A stretch of 64,000 bases of DNA from positions 3,282,168 through 3,346,167 of the forward strand of contig LT827128.1 in NCBI GenBank assembly GCA_900170005.1. The letters are read 5' to 3'. This DNA comes from Gordonibacter massiliensis (ex Traore et al. 2017). GTDB taxonomy: Bacteria > Actinomycetota > Coriobacteriia > Coriobacteriales > Eggerthellaceae. The stretch's first letter is position 1; the number at the start of each line of letters is the position of its first letter. This document shows, piece by piece, positions 50,315 to 59,610 of the stretch. The notes below the pieces were generated by a model. The model was not told where the DNA came from. It saw only the letters and a list, made by a program, of their open reading frames with translations, and ran no database searches. The position numbers and the translations under genes are program-made.

Positions 50315-51844
50315 CTATTCTTCCAGAATGACGGTTTCGTCCAGGACCACTTTCATGGCCCAGGTGGGGACGGGCGGGCTCGCGGCGGCGGAGGCGTCGT
50401 CCACGAACACGAACGCCGCGTCGTAGTCGGGCTTGCGGGCGGGATAGGTGCCCTGCCCGTCGGTGAAGTAGATGAGGCCGCCCAGGTTCGTCAGGTCGCC
50501 GCGTTCCACGGCGGCATCCACGTAGGCGAACACGGGGCGGAAGTCAGTGCCGCCCAGCCCCTTGATCTCCAGATCGTCGAGGTAGGCTTCGAGGTCGGCC
50601 GGCGATCCGATGCGCGCGACGTCCGCGATGGCGGCGTCGCACTGCACTACGAGCACGTTCATGTCGGCGAAGAAACTCGTCTCGGCTTCGAGGATGGCGT
50701 AGGTCTTCTCGATGAAGCGGCGCACGAGGCCGTCCTTCGTGGAGGCCGAGGTGTCGATGGCGATGACGAAGTCGCGGATGCGCTTCTCCTCCACGTACTC
50801 CAGCGGCTCGACGAGTGGCAGGTTGCCGTACGTGCTCAGGCCGTAGCAGTAGTACACGTAGTCGAACTCGTCGTCGTTCACGCGTATCTGCTCTCCCATA
50901 CGGGCGAACTTGCGCAGGAACTCCCGGTAGTCCTGCTTCTCGCGCGTCACGGCGCGCAGGTTCATGGCCAGGTTCGCGCCGTTCACGCCCCAGAGCTTCG
51001 CGTACGCGTCCAACTGCACGCCCATCTCCAGCGCGGCGTTCTTCCATTGCTCGCGGGAACGGTCGAGGTTCACGGTGTCGGCGAAGCGCTCGCCTGCGGC
51101 GCGCGCGGCGTCCTCGGGCGCCTGCTTCTGCACGATGTCAGAAGGGTTCATGCCGCGCTGCGACGCGTGGCTGCGCTTGGCGGCGGCCGCGTCGGGCGGC
51201 AGGTCGGCGTCGGTCCCGTTCTCGGCCGGGCCGGCAGCAGGCGCGGCCGCGTCGCCTTCCTGCTCTTCGGCGCGGCCGCCGCCCTCGTTCGCGGCGGCAC
51301 CGCCTTCGGCGACGCGGGGACGGTGCCAGGGCTCGTGATCGTCGACGAGGAACGGCGCGCGGAGGTCTTCGAGCTCCTCAGCGGAGAGGCCCTCGTCGGC
51401 CAGGTAGCGGTAGACGGTCTCGGCCGTCACCACGGGCAGCGCGGCGTCGATGCGCGCGAGGGCGGCTTGCTGGCGCGCTCCTCGGGTGGTGCGGGTGGCG
51501 GGCAGGTCGAGCTCGGCGATGGTCCGCTCCACCGCGATGTCGCAGGCCGCGTCCCAGCGGGCGGCGTCGACGCCGTCGCCGGCGAAGGGATGCAGGAACA
51601 CGTTGTGCAGCACGACGTGCAGATAGGCTCGCGAAAGCGAGGCGGGCTCGGCGGCGTAGGAGCGCGCGAGGGACGCGGGGTCGTAGCGCAGGTGCGCGCC
51701 GTCGGTGGCCAGGGTGGAGCCGGGCACGGGCAAGGGGGCGAGGCGCGCGAAGGCGGCGTTCATGAACCGCAGGTTCACGAGCAGCGCGTTCTTCGCAAGG
51801 TCGAGCGCTTGCCGGGCAAGCGGTTCGACGGCTTCGGCAGTCAT
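50315..51844 (-). CDS. DUF2201-type metallopeptidase-like/VWA protein
   Basis: A 509-residue protein. The N-terminal domain has YLHVVLHNVFLHPF (near 95-108), a His-rich helix that resembles the zinc site of DUF2201. A low-complexity Ala/Glu/Gly linker covers about 205-260. The C-terminal VWA-like domain has FVIAIDTSASTKDG (a MIDAS-type DxSxS) near 365 and FTDGQG near 460. It is coded directly upstream of the MoxR-type ATPase, a pairing typical of MoxR-VWA systems. The start at 51844 follows AAGGAG. Confidence 0.87.
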   Translation of the reverse strand: MTAEAVEPLARQALDLAKNALLVNLRFMNAAFARLAPLPVPGSTLATDGAHLRYDPASLARSYAAEPASLSRAYLHVVLHNVFLHPFAGDGVDAARWDAACDIAVERTIAELDLPATRTTRGARQQAALARIDAALPVVTAETVYRYLADEGLSAEELEDLRAPFLVDDHEPWHRPRVAEGGAAANEGGGRAEEQEGDAAAPAAGPAENGTDADLPPDAAAAKRSHASQRGMNPSDIVQKQAPEDAARAAGERFADTVNLDRSREQWKNAALEMGVQLDAYAKLWGVNGANLAMNLRAVTREKQDYREFLRKFARMGEQIRVNDDEFDYVYYCYGLSTYGNLPLVEPLEYVEEKRIRDFVIAIDTSASTKDGLVRRFIEKTYAILEAETSFFADMNVLVVQCDAAIADVARIGSPADLEAYLDDLEIKGLGGTDFRPVFAYVDAAVERGDLTNLGGLIYFTDGQGTYPARKPDYDAAFVFVDDASAAASPPVPTWAMKVVLDETVILEE

Positions 51845-51959
51845 GGTCGCTCCTTCGAAACGTTGACGCTTGCCTTTGCCTCCGTCCGCAGTGTAGCATG
51901 GGGGCAGCGGGTGGTAAACAGATACGTTGTCGATATGTTTTGGGAGGCCGCACAATATT

Positions 51960-54074
51960 ATGACCGGAAACATGCTGGTGTTTTACGATGCGGCAACCGA
52001 TATCGACATACTTGTTGATCAAGTGAGCAAAAATCCTCCCCGTTTGGACGCGCGCGACGTCGAGGTGGTCCGCGCGGCGAAGGCCGCCGAGGGGGAGGTA
52101 TGGTCGCCTCGGCTGCTGCCGTATCAGGACTGGTCGACGCGGGTCGAAGTGGACGGCTGCGGGGAAGGGGCCGACGGGGGCGGTGTCGACGGCGACCTGC
52201 TGGTCGTCGGCGCGCTGGGCATGGGCCTTGCGGACGACGAGCGCGAGCGGCTGCTCGCGCGCGCGGCCGAGCAGCGAAGCGGCGTCGCGGCCGCGGTGTC
52301 GCCCGGGCGCATGGACGACGGTTTGCGCGGGGCGCTGCGCGTGCGGCAGGACGAGGACGGGTACGCGCTCGCGGGGGTCGACCTGCATCGGCTCGCTCAG
52401 GCGGCGGGGCGGGACGACGGCCTCGTGGTCCGCCTTCCCGCGTTCGTGGACGGCGTGCCCGTCGTGCGCGTGACGGCCGAAGCGTTCGCCCGACGGCTCG
52501 TGCAGGGCGTCGGCGTGCGCGTGCTCGCGGTGCCCGACACCGTGGAGAGCGTCGGCGCCGGTGCGTTCCTGGCGTTGTCGGCCCAACGCATCCATCTGGG
52601 TCGCGGCGTGCGGGTGCTGGGCGAGCAACCGTGCGACTTGGCGGGCGTATCGCCTCGGTTGGCGCGGCGCACGTACTCCGTCGACGTGCGCAACCCCCGC
52701 TTCTCGGCGCGCGCGGGCAGCCTGTTCGCCGACGGGGGAGCCGAGCTGCTGTTCCTGGCGTCGCCCTATGCGACTCATGCGGCGCTTCCCGACGGCGTGG
52801 AGCGGGTGGGCGCGGCCGCGTTCGCCGCAGGGTGCGAGCCGCCGTCGGTCGTGGACGTTCCGGCTACGCTCGCGCGCGTGGACTCGAAGGCTTGGGACGA
52901 CGCCGTATGGCGCTGCCCGCAGCGCACGGCGGCGCACCGCGCGCTGGCCAAGCGCGGCGTGCGCCTGGCCGGGCCGCGCGCTGTGGAGCGCGACGGCTGC
53001 TGGTACGACTTCGACGACGAGGGGGCCGTGCTCGTGGCGGGCCCGCCGGCGCCCACTTCGGTGTCGAAGCGGTTCGCGGTGGAGGCGGCCGTCCGCGCGG
53101 CGGCGGTGCGCGGACAGGGCGCAGAGGACGACGGGTCGCCGGCGCATGCAGACGGAGCTTCGTCTGCGGGCACGGCCTCCCAACCCGCTGCCGCGCCGAA
53201 GGACGCGCTCGTGCTGCCGCGCGAGGTGGAGGGGCGGCCGCTCGTGCGCATTGGCGTCCGCGCGCTGCCGTTCGCACCGGAAACGCTCGTCGTGCCCGAC
53301 ACGGTACGCGTCATCGAGCGCGATAGCGCCTGCCGGGGCACGAAACGCCTCGTACTTCCCGAGGGCCTGCGCTCCATCGGAGCGCACTGCTTCTGGTCGC
53401 GCACGCTGGAGGGCCCCGTTCCCATCCCCGCGAGCGTGCGCGCCGTTGGCGAGGGCGGTTTCGAGTACGCCGTGTGCCGCCTGGAGCATACGGGTTCCGT
53501 CGTGCACGTGTCGGCCGACCAGCTGCTCAGCTGTTTCGTGGGCGAGCCTTTGGACGCGGCGTCCGCGGGCGGCGGGGAAGGGGCCGCGGCGAACGATCGC
53601 CCGGACGCGGCAGCCGCGCAACCTGCCCTCGGGGATGAAGAGGGTGCGACGCCGGAGGAAAAGGCGTCGGCACGGGAAGGCGCGAGCCCGCTTGTCCCGT
53701 TCGACTTCGAGCGTTACGACGAGCTGCTGCGGTCGGGCAAGAACCTGCCCGACCGGCTGGGCGCCGTGCTGCACCGCCTGGCCGTGCCGTATCGCCTGTC
53801 CGCAGAGACGCGGACGGCGCTCGTGGGCTATCTGCGCGAGCACGAGCGCGAGGCGCAGGAGCGCGTGGCGCGCGAGGGCGACCGCGCTCTGGTGGAGGCG
53901 CTCGTGGACGCCGGCTTCATCGACGAGCGCGCGTTCGACCGGCAGATAGAGCTCTTGCGGGCCGCCAACCGCACCGACTGCGTGATCTACCTCATGGAGG
54001 AGCATCGCAAGCGAACCGACTCTTCCAGCCGAGAAGGCGGCGCCCCGTCCGCTCGCGAACGGTTCGCGCTGTAA
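51960..54074 (+). CDS. BspA-type leucine-rich repeat protein, apparently cytoplasmic
   Basis: A 704-residue protein with LRR_5 (BspA) repeats in two blocks: around residues 155-215 (VPDTVESVGAGAFLAL) and 405-490 (VPDTVRVIERDSAC, LPEGLRSIGAHCFW and IPASVRAVGEGGFEYA). Linkers rich in Ala and Gly follow. A C-terminal helical region (about 560-690) has EHEREAQERVAREGDRALVEALVD. No signal peptide or sorting motif is seen, although BspA relatives are usually on the surface. The start is uncertain: ATG 51960 is used; TTG 51927 and ATG 51972 are possible. It is divergent from the VWA gene. Confidence 0.75.
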   Translation: MTGNMLVFYDAATDIDILVDQVSKNPPRLDARDVEVVRAAKAAEGEVWSPRLLPYQDWSTRVEVDGCGEGADGGGVDGDLLVVGALGMGLADDERERLLARAAEQRSGVAAAVSPGRMDDGLRGALRVRQDEDGYALAGVDLHRLAQAAGRDDGLVVRLPAFVDGVPVVRVTAEAFARRLVQGVGVRVLAVPDTVESVGAGAFLALSAQRIHLGRGVRVLGEQPCDLAGVSPRLARRTYSVDVRNPRFSARAGSLFADGGAELLFLASPYATHAALPDGVERVGAAAFAAGCEPPSVVDVPATLARVDSKAWDDAVWRCPQRTAAHRALAKRGVRLAGPRAVERDGCWYDFDDEGAVLVAGPPAPTSVSKRFAVEAAVRAAAVRGQGAEDDGSPAHADGASSAGTASQPAAAPKDALVLPREVEGRPLVRIGVRALPFAPETLVVPDTVRVIERDSACRGTKRLVLPEGLRSIGAHCFWSRTLEGPVPIPASVRAVGEGGFEYAVCRLEHTGSVVHVSADQLLSCFVGEPLDAASAGGGEGAAANDRPDAAAAQPALGDEEGATPEEKASAREGASPLVPFDFERYDELLRSGKNLPDRLGAVLHRLAVPYRLSAETRTALVGYLREHEREAQERVAREGDRALVEALVDAGFIDERAFDRQIELLRAANRTDCVIYLMEEHRKRTDSSSREGGAPSARERFAL

Positions 54075-54099
54075 CACCGTTCGCGCGCCGCGTCCCCAA

Positions 54100-55413
54100 C
54101 TATTCCGCAACGGGGAGTGCCGTCTTCTGCTTGCCGTCGCCAGCCCCTGCGGCGTCGAGCGCCCTCACGCTGGGAAGCAGGCCCGCCACGATGCCGATTC
54201 CCAAGATGAACAAGCCGTCGACCACGAAGAAGCTCGTCACGCCGATGCCCTCCGCCAAGGCGCCGCCCAACGCGGTTCCCAGCGGTATGCCCAGCCCCAT
54301 GAGTGCGGACAGCAATCCCATCACGCGCCCGAGCTTGTCCTCGGCCACGTTCTTCTGCAGAAGCGTCATGAGCGGCCCGTTGAACCAGGCGCACGCCACG
54401 GCCATGACGCCCATGGCCGCCACGAACGCCGGGAACAATCCGGACGGCAGCAGGCCGCCCACGGTGGTGGCCGCGCCCACGACGAGCGCCGCCACCACGA
54501 TGACGCGCGTCAGCCGGCTGGCGTCGCCGCGCGCCATGAGCGCGAGCGAGCCCGCCAGCATGCCGATGCCGAACACGGCCGTGACCAACGAGGCCAGATA
54601 GCCGTCGCCGCTGAAATGCGACGCCACCATGAGCGGCAGCAGGGAGTCGATGGGCCCGTAGGCCATCATGCCCAGCACCACGGCGAGCACGAGCGCGAGC
54701 AGCCCTTTGTTGGTAACGAGCGCGCGCCATCCTTCCACGACGTTTTGCCGAGCGCTCTGGCTGGCGGTCTCCTCGGACACGACGGTGGGGATGCGGGCGA
54801 ACAACATGGCGGCCACCGAGGCCAGCGCGCCGAAGGCGTTCAGGAAAAGCACGGCTTGGAAGCCGATGGTCGTGTACAGGAAGATGCCGAGCGCCGGAGC
54901 GGCTATCATGGAGAAGCTGCCCAGCAGGTTGTCCAGCATGTTGATGCGCAGCAGATGCTTCTCGGGCACCATGAGCGGCATGGCGGAATTGAACGAGGGA
55001 GTGCGGAACGCCTGACCCACCCCGCATGCGCACACCAGAACCAAGATGAGCTCGAGCGACACGTGCCCGAGCGCGATGCACGTGCCCATGCCCAGCGCCA
55101 CGGCGGCTATGAACAGGTCGCATACGATGATGACGCGCTTGCGGTTGAAGCGGTCGGCCACCACGCCGCCCAAAGGCGACAACAGGCCCACGGGCAGGAA
55201 GGCGCACACGTACACGAAGGCGAGCGCGAGCGGGCTGCCCGTCGACTCCGTGACGTACCAAACGGCGGCGTAGTTCGCGGCCATGCTGGCGAAGCTGGTG
55301 AAGGCGAAGCCCACCCACACGGCCGCCACCACGGCCAGCCACCGGCGCGGCAGCGGGCGTCCGCCCACGGCGACGGCCGGGGTGCAATCGTTGCTTTCGA
55401 GGTTCATGCTCAT
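54100..55413 (-). CDS. MFS exporter (MefA/EntS-like), paralog of the 20.3-kb gene
   Basis: A 437-residue, 12-segment major facilitator protein. The motif GGVVADRFNRKRVII and the start PLPRRWLAVVAAVWVGFAF match the gene at 20279-21580 along their length. It probably exports a toxic compound or metabolite. AAGGAG lies 8 nt before the ATG at 55413. It converges with the LRR gene and diverges from recN. Confidence 0.88.
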   Translation of the reverse strand: MSMNLESNDCTPAVAVGGRPLPRRWLAVVAAVWVGFAFTSFASMAANYAAVWYVTESTGSPLALAFVYVCAFLPVGLLSPLGGVVADRFNRKRVIIVCDLFIAAVALGMGTCIALGHVSLELILVLVCACGVGQAFRTPSFNSAMPLMVPEKHLLRINMLDNLLGSFSMIAAPALGIFLYTTIGFQAVLFLNAFGALASVAAMLFARIPTVVSEETASQSARQNVVEGWRALVTNKGLLALVLAVVLGMMAYGPIDSLLPLMVASHFSGDGYLASLVTAVFGIGMLAGSLALMARGDASRLTRVIVVAALVVGAATTVGGLLPSGLFPAFVAAMGVMAVACAWFNGPLMTLLQKNVAEDKLGRVMGLLSALMGLGIPLGTALGGALAEGIGVTSFFVVDGLFILGIGIVAGLLPSVRALDAAGAGDGKQKTALPVAE

Positions 55414-55742
55414 GTTGGCTCTCCTTGCGGTTCTCGGTTCTCTTTCGATATAAACCACAATGAGGTTGCGGCGCGGTTTCCTCCACCGATTCCAATAGGC
55501 AAACGCCGCAATTATTGGTTGCGGGGGGTCGAAACAAGGAAAATCTGCTGTGTAATTCCGGACTCGACGCACGCTGTGCCGGCGCGGAAAAGCGTCGAGC
55601 GTCGGAAGATCGCTCGAGGGGCGTTGGGATTCCGTTGGGTTTGCGCAAGGTTCGCACGGTTGCCCGAATCGACTTTCACGCGTTCGGCGGCGCTGGTATA
55701 CTTGATGGCTCGAAGCTGTTTTGCAGGCAAGAGAGGTGCGCG

Positions 55743-57443
55743 ATGATCGATGAGATCCAGGTTGAGAACCTTGCGCTGATCCGCGAGGCGGCGCTCGAGC
55801 CGGCACGGGGCCTGACCGTGCTCACGGGCGAGACCGGTGCGGGCAAAACGGCGCTGCTCTCGGCGTTGAAGCTGCTCATGGGTGCGCGTGCCGACAAGGA
55901 GGCCGTGCGCGACGGTGCCGAGGCGCTCGCGGTGTCGGGTCGGTTCTACGGCGCGTTCCCCGCTGCGGTCGCCGAGGGGGTCGAGGCGGACGATGCTGGG
56001 CGGTCGGAAGCCGACTTGGGCGCGGTCGACGTCGAGCTCGTGGTCGCGCGCCGGGTCACGGTCGACGGCCGCTCGCGCGTCACGCTCGACGGGTGCATGG
56101 CGAGCGTGGGGGAGCTCGCGCGCGCCGTCGCCCCCACCATCGACCTGTGTGGCCAGCACGAGCACCAGCAGCTCATGAAGCCCGCCGTGCACGTGCGCAT
56201 GCTCGACGCCTGGGCCGGCGACGCCGTGGCCGAGGTGCGCGCCGCGTACGAGGAGGCGTTCGCCGCGGCCGCTGCCGCCGCTGCGGAGCTTGCGCGCGTG
56301 CGCGAGGCCGGCGAGGCGTCTTCGGCGAAGCTGGACGAAGCCCGGTTCACGCTCTCCCGCATTGACGCGGTCGACCCGCGCGAAGGCGAGTACGACGAGC
56401 TCGCGGCCGATCTGGCGAAGGTCGAGCACGCCGAAGCGCTGGCAACGGCCGCGAACGCGGCCCATGAGGCGCTCGCGGGGGAGGACGGCGCCATTGACGC
56501 CCTTAACGGCGCCGTGTCGGCCCTCGACGGAGGCGCGCGCTTCGACTCGTCGCTCGGCGCCTACGCGGACTCTCTGCGCGAGGTGGGCTACGTGCTGGAG
56601 GACGTGGCGCGCGAAACGCGCGATTACCGCGACAAGGTGGAGTTCGACCCCGAAACGCTCGCGCAGCAGCAGGAGCGCATGGCCGCGCTGCAGGGGCTCA
56701 TGCGCGCGTACGGCCCCCGCATGGAAGACGTGCTGGAACGTCGCGCCGAGGCCGCCGACCTCGTGTCGCTCGTGGACGACGCCGCCGAGCGCGAACGAGC
56801 GGCACAAGAGGCCGCCCGCGCGGCGGAGGACGCGCTCGCCGACGCCGCCCGCGCGCTCGACGCCGCCCGCGCCGACGCCGCTCCCCGCTTCGCCGACGCG
56901 GTGGGGGCGCAGATGGACCGCTTGGAGATGGGAGGGGCCCAGCTCGTGTGCGAGCTCGTTCCCCTCGAGCGCGCGCAGTGGACGAAGGCGGGCCCCTCGG
57001 CCGTGGAGTTCCTGTTCCGTCCCGGCGCCGGCATGCAGGCGCGCCCGTTGGCGCGCATCGCGTCGGGCGGCGAGGTGAGCCGCGTCATGCTGGCTATCAA
57101 GGTGGTGCTGGGCTCCACCGACGACGTGGACACGCTCGTGTTCGACGAGGTGGACGCCGGCGTGGGCGGTTCGACTGCCGTGGCGCTGGCCGAGGTGCTG
57201 GCCGATCTCGCGCGCACGCACCAGGTGATCGTGGTCACGCATCTGGCGCAGGTTGCCGTGCGCGGCGAGGCCCACTACGTCGTGCGCAAGGTCGAAGGCG
57301 AGGGCGGCATGCCCGAAACCGACCTGCGCCGCCTTTGCGCAGACGAGCGCCCTGCCGAGATCGCCCGCATGCTCTCCGGCGACGCCACCGAAACCTCCCT
57401 GGCCCACGCCCGCGAGATGCTGGAAGCCGTGAAACGCGACTAG
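55743..57443 (+). CDS. recN: DNA repair protein RecN
   Basis: A 566-residue SMC-like ATPase for double-strand break repair. The N-terminal IQVENLALIREAALEP and GETGAGKTALLSALKLLMG (Walker A near 29-36), a long coiled-coil middle with CGQHEHQQLM near 138, and the C-terminal ASGGEVSRVMLAIK and FDEVDAGVGG motifs are diagnostic. The start at 55743 is used (AGAGGTG upstream); the frame is open to 55515. It overlaps the stop of the next gene by 4 bp, tail to tail. I saw no clear LexA box upstream. Confidence 0.95.
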   Translation: MIDEIQVENLALIREAALEPARGLTVLTGETGAGKTALLSALKLLMGARADKEAVRDGAEALAVSGRFYGAFPAAVAEGVEADDAGRSEADLGAVDVELVVARRVTVDGRSRVTLDGCMASVGELARAVAPTIDLCGQHEHQQLMKPAVHVRMLDAWAGDAVAEVRAAYEEAFAAAAAAAAELARVREAGEASSAKLDEARFTLSRIDAVDPREGEYDELAADLAKVEHAEALATAANAAHEALAGEDGAIDALNGAVSALDGGARFDSSLGAYADSLREVGYVLEDVARETRDYRDKVEFDPETLAQQQERMAALQGLMRAYGPRMEDVLERRAEAADLVSLVDDAAERERAAQEAARAAEDALADAARALDAARADAAPRFADAVGAQMDRLEMGGAQLVCELVPLERAQWTKAGPSAVEFLFRPGAGMQARPLARIASGGEVSRVMLAIKVVLGSTDDVDTLVFDEVDAGVGGSTAVALAEVLADLARTHQVIVVTHLAQVAVRGEAHYVVRKVEGEGGMPETDLRRLCADERPAEIARMLSGDATETSLAHAREMLEAVKRD

Positions 57444-58882
57444 TTTGCGCCTTCCGCCGGTTGCACGGCTTCACGTGCTCGCGTCGGTCCGTCCGTCCGG
57501 TTCGGCGTCCCTTGCGGCGCACCCTTCCGCTCGATATGGCGGGGGAGCGTCCACGACATCGCGACGCCCACGGCGGCCGCGGCGATGCACAGGGCGAACA
57601 CGGGCAGGGCGTTGTCCACGAACGATGCGCCGGCCACCGCGCCGCAGGCGGCCGACCCCACGGTGCCGCCCAGCCCGCGGAAGAACAGCGACAAAGAAGT
57701 GGCTTTCCCCATGTTGCGCGGTTCCACGGCGGTCTGCGCCGCGATGTTCGTCATGGGCATGTTCGTCCCGATGCCGAATCCGAGCACGGCTGACGAGCAC
57801 GCGAGCTGCACCATGCCGGTGGTGCGGGTGACCAGGCACAGCAGCAGCGCTCCGGCGCCCAGCACCACGAACCCGATGCGGCTGATGGGGCGCATCCTCC
57901 CGTTCGCGCCGAATACCCGCCCCGCCAGCGTGCTCCCCACCACCAGCGCGAGCGTCAGGGGAATGGTGGCCAGCGCCGAGGCGGTCGACGACAGGCCGAG
58001 CCCCTCCTGCACGAACCGGGGTACGAACATCACGCCCACGAGCAGAACGAACTGGGCGCAGAACCCCAGCGCTATCGCTCCGTTCATCTGCGCCCGCCTG
58101 AAAAACGACACGGGGACGATGGCGTGCTCGCGGTTGCGCTCGACCAGCGCGAGCACGAGCGCCATGACGCCGGCCAGCCCGAGCAGGCCGAAGAACGGCG
58201 CGGACCACCAGGAGAAGGCGCTTCCCGTCAGGCTGAACGCGAGCGTCAGCGGAACGACGACGCCTGTTGCGCACACGGCACCCGAAACGTCGAACGAGCG
58301 CGGCGCGTGCGCCTGCTTTCCCGGAAGGAACCGCACCACCAGCACGAGCGCGACCACGCTCAGGGGCAGGTTGATAAGGAATATCCAATGCCAGCCGGCC
58401 AAATCGGCGATGAGACCGCCCGCAAGGGGCCCCGCGACGCTGGCCAAGCCGTACATGGACGAGAGGATGCCCATGTACTTCCCGCGCACGCGCGGCTCGA
58501 ACAGCTCGGCCATGGCAATGAACACGCCCGCCTCCACCAAGCCGCCGCCTATGCCCTGCACGGCGCGCCACGCCGAGAGCACGTCCAAGCTGCTCGACAG
58601 CGCGCAGCAGGCCGAGGCGACGGCGAACACGGTGATGCCGCAGGCGAACACTCTCTTGTGCCCGAACCGGGCCGAGCATGCCCCGCACAGCAGGGTGGCC
58701 AGCGTGCAGGTGAGCAGGTAGGTGGTGAAGGGCCACGTGTAGTGGTCGAAGCTGTTCAGGCTTTCCGCGATGCGCGGCATGGCCGTGCTCACGATGGTGG
58801 CGTCGAGGGCCGCCATGAACAGGCTCAAAGCGAGGCCTGCCAGCACGGCGCCCGTGGGAAAGGGTTTCTCGTACGTGTCCAT
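57440..58882 (-). CDS. MFS drug exporter, EmrB/QacA family
   Basis: A 480-residue protein with 14 predicted segments. Motif A is ARFGHKRVF, motif C lies in GIGGGLVEAGVFIAMAELF, and LDATIVSTAMPRIAES is the typical first-helix D1 motif of the DHA2 family. It should pump out drugs or dyes with protons. TAGGAG precedes the ATG. The operator ACTATCAGTGATAGT sits 22 bp upstream and matches that of the PadR gene, so it is probably PadR-controlled. Confidence 0.9.
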   Translation of the reverse strand: MDTYEKPFPTGAVLAGLALSLFMAALDATIVSTAMPRIAESLNSFDHYTWPFTTYLLTCTLATLLCGACSARFGHKRVFACGITVFAVASACCALSSSLDVLSAWRAVQGIGGGLVEAGVFIAMAELFEPRVRGKYMGILSSMYGLASVAGPLAGGLIADLAGWHWIFLINLPLSVVALVLVVRFLPGKQAHAPRSFDVSGAVCATGVVVPLTLAFSLTGSAFSWWSAPFFGLLGLAGVMALVLALVERNREHAIVPVSFFRRAQMNGAIALGFCAQFVLLVGVMFVPRFVQEGLGLSSTASALATIPLTLALVVGSTLAGRVFGANGRMRPISRIGFVVLGAGALLLCLVTRTTGMVQLACSSAVLGFGIGTNMPMTNIAAQTAVEPRNMGKATSLSLFFRGLGGTVGSAACGAVAGASFVDNALPVFALCIAAAAVGVAMSWTLPRHIERKGAPQGTPNRTDGPTRAREAVQPAEGAN

Positions 58883-58904
58883 ATTATCTCCTATCTAAAA
58901 TACT

Positions 58905-58919
58905 ACTATCAGTGATAGT
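58905..58919. promoter_or_regulatory. PadR-type operator, copy 1 (before the MFS gene)
   Basis: ACTATCAGTGATAGT, perfect 7-bp arms around one base, 22 bp upstream of the exporter ATG. The same palindrome lies before the PadR gene. Confidence 0.8.
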
Positions 58920-58924
58920 TAATA

Positions 58925-58954
58925 CCGAAAAAAGAAACCGGGAGAACCGGTTTC
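58925..58954 (-). terminator. intrinsic terminator of the PadR gene
   Basis: On the minus strand an 8-bp stem (58934-58941 with 58947-58954, loop of 5) is followed by a run of T, giving a standard terminator before the exporter's operator. Confidence 0.8.
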
Positions 58955-59002
58955 CGTCGTCGTGTCCCTTTCCGTCGCACCGCGCAAAGGGCGAGGCTTG
59001 CC

Positions 59003-59530
59003 TCAAGGCGTGCCGTAAAGGTCTTCCTTGAACCGTTCCAAATGTTCTGCCACCAGGCGATACGTTGCGGAGCACAGCTCCATGGTCGCCCGCGCCTCGA
59101 TGCGGTCGTAAGAGGGGACCATGCCGTCGACGCGTTCCGCCGTGCCCAGGTGCGTCTCGATCAGCTCGTCGATCAGGGCGCGTCCCGTGTCCTCGCTCAC
59201 CAGGGTGATGTTCGCCAAGATGGGCAGGAAACCGAAGTCCACCCGTGCGGGCAGCGCCGCCGCCTCGTCCATGAGCTCGGCGAACCGCTCGCGGCCCTTG
59301 TCGGTGATGGTGTACACCGTCTTCTCCGGCATCTCGCCTTCCTTGATGACCGCGCCGTCGGCGCAGCCCTCGTCGCACAGGCGAAGGAGGTTGCGGTACA
59401 CCGAGGGCGAGCTGATGCGTATCCAGCGCCGGACGTTGCGCTGCTCCATCGTCTTGTCCATCTCGTACGCGCTCATGGGCCGCTCGATGAGCGCGCCCAG
59501 AATCATGATCTCGATCGAATGGCTGGCCAT
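59003..59530 (-). CDS. PadR-family transcriptional regulator
   Basis: A 175-residue PadR protein: HSIEIMILGALIERPMSAYEM starts the winged helix, ISSPSVYRNLLRLCDEG is the recognition region, YTITDKGRERF the wing. The C-terminal helices (from 90) form the dimer and effector site. Such proteins sense phenolics or drugs and repress an adjacent exporter, here the MFS gene coded next on the same strand. AAAGGGA precedes the ATG. Confidence 0.92.
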   Translation of the reverse strand: MASHSIEIMILGALIERPMSAYEMDKTMEQRNVRRWIRISSPSVYRNLLRLCDEGCADGAVIKEGEMPEKTVYTITDKGRERFAELMDEAAALPARVDFGFLPILANITLVSEDTGRALIDELIETHLGTAERVDGMVPSYDRIEARATMELCSATYRLVAEHLERFKEDLYGTP

Positions 59531-59566
59531 TTCCGGTCCCTTTCGGTTCTCGCTGGCAAGAGATAT

Positions 59567-59581
59567 ACTATCACTGATAGT
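59567..59581. promoter_or_regulatory. PadR-type operator, copy 2 (before the PadR gene)
   Basis: ACTATCACTGATAGT, extended by AT on both sides, 37 bp upstream of the PadR ATG. It differs from copy 1 only at the central base, which points to autoregulation together with control of the exporter. Confidence 0.8.
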
Positions 59582-59610
59582 ATAAAACGCAAGAGGAGCC
59601 CGCAGAAATC

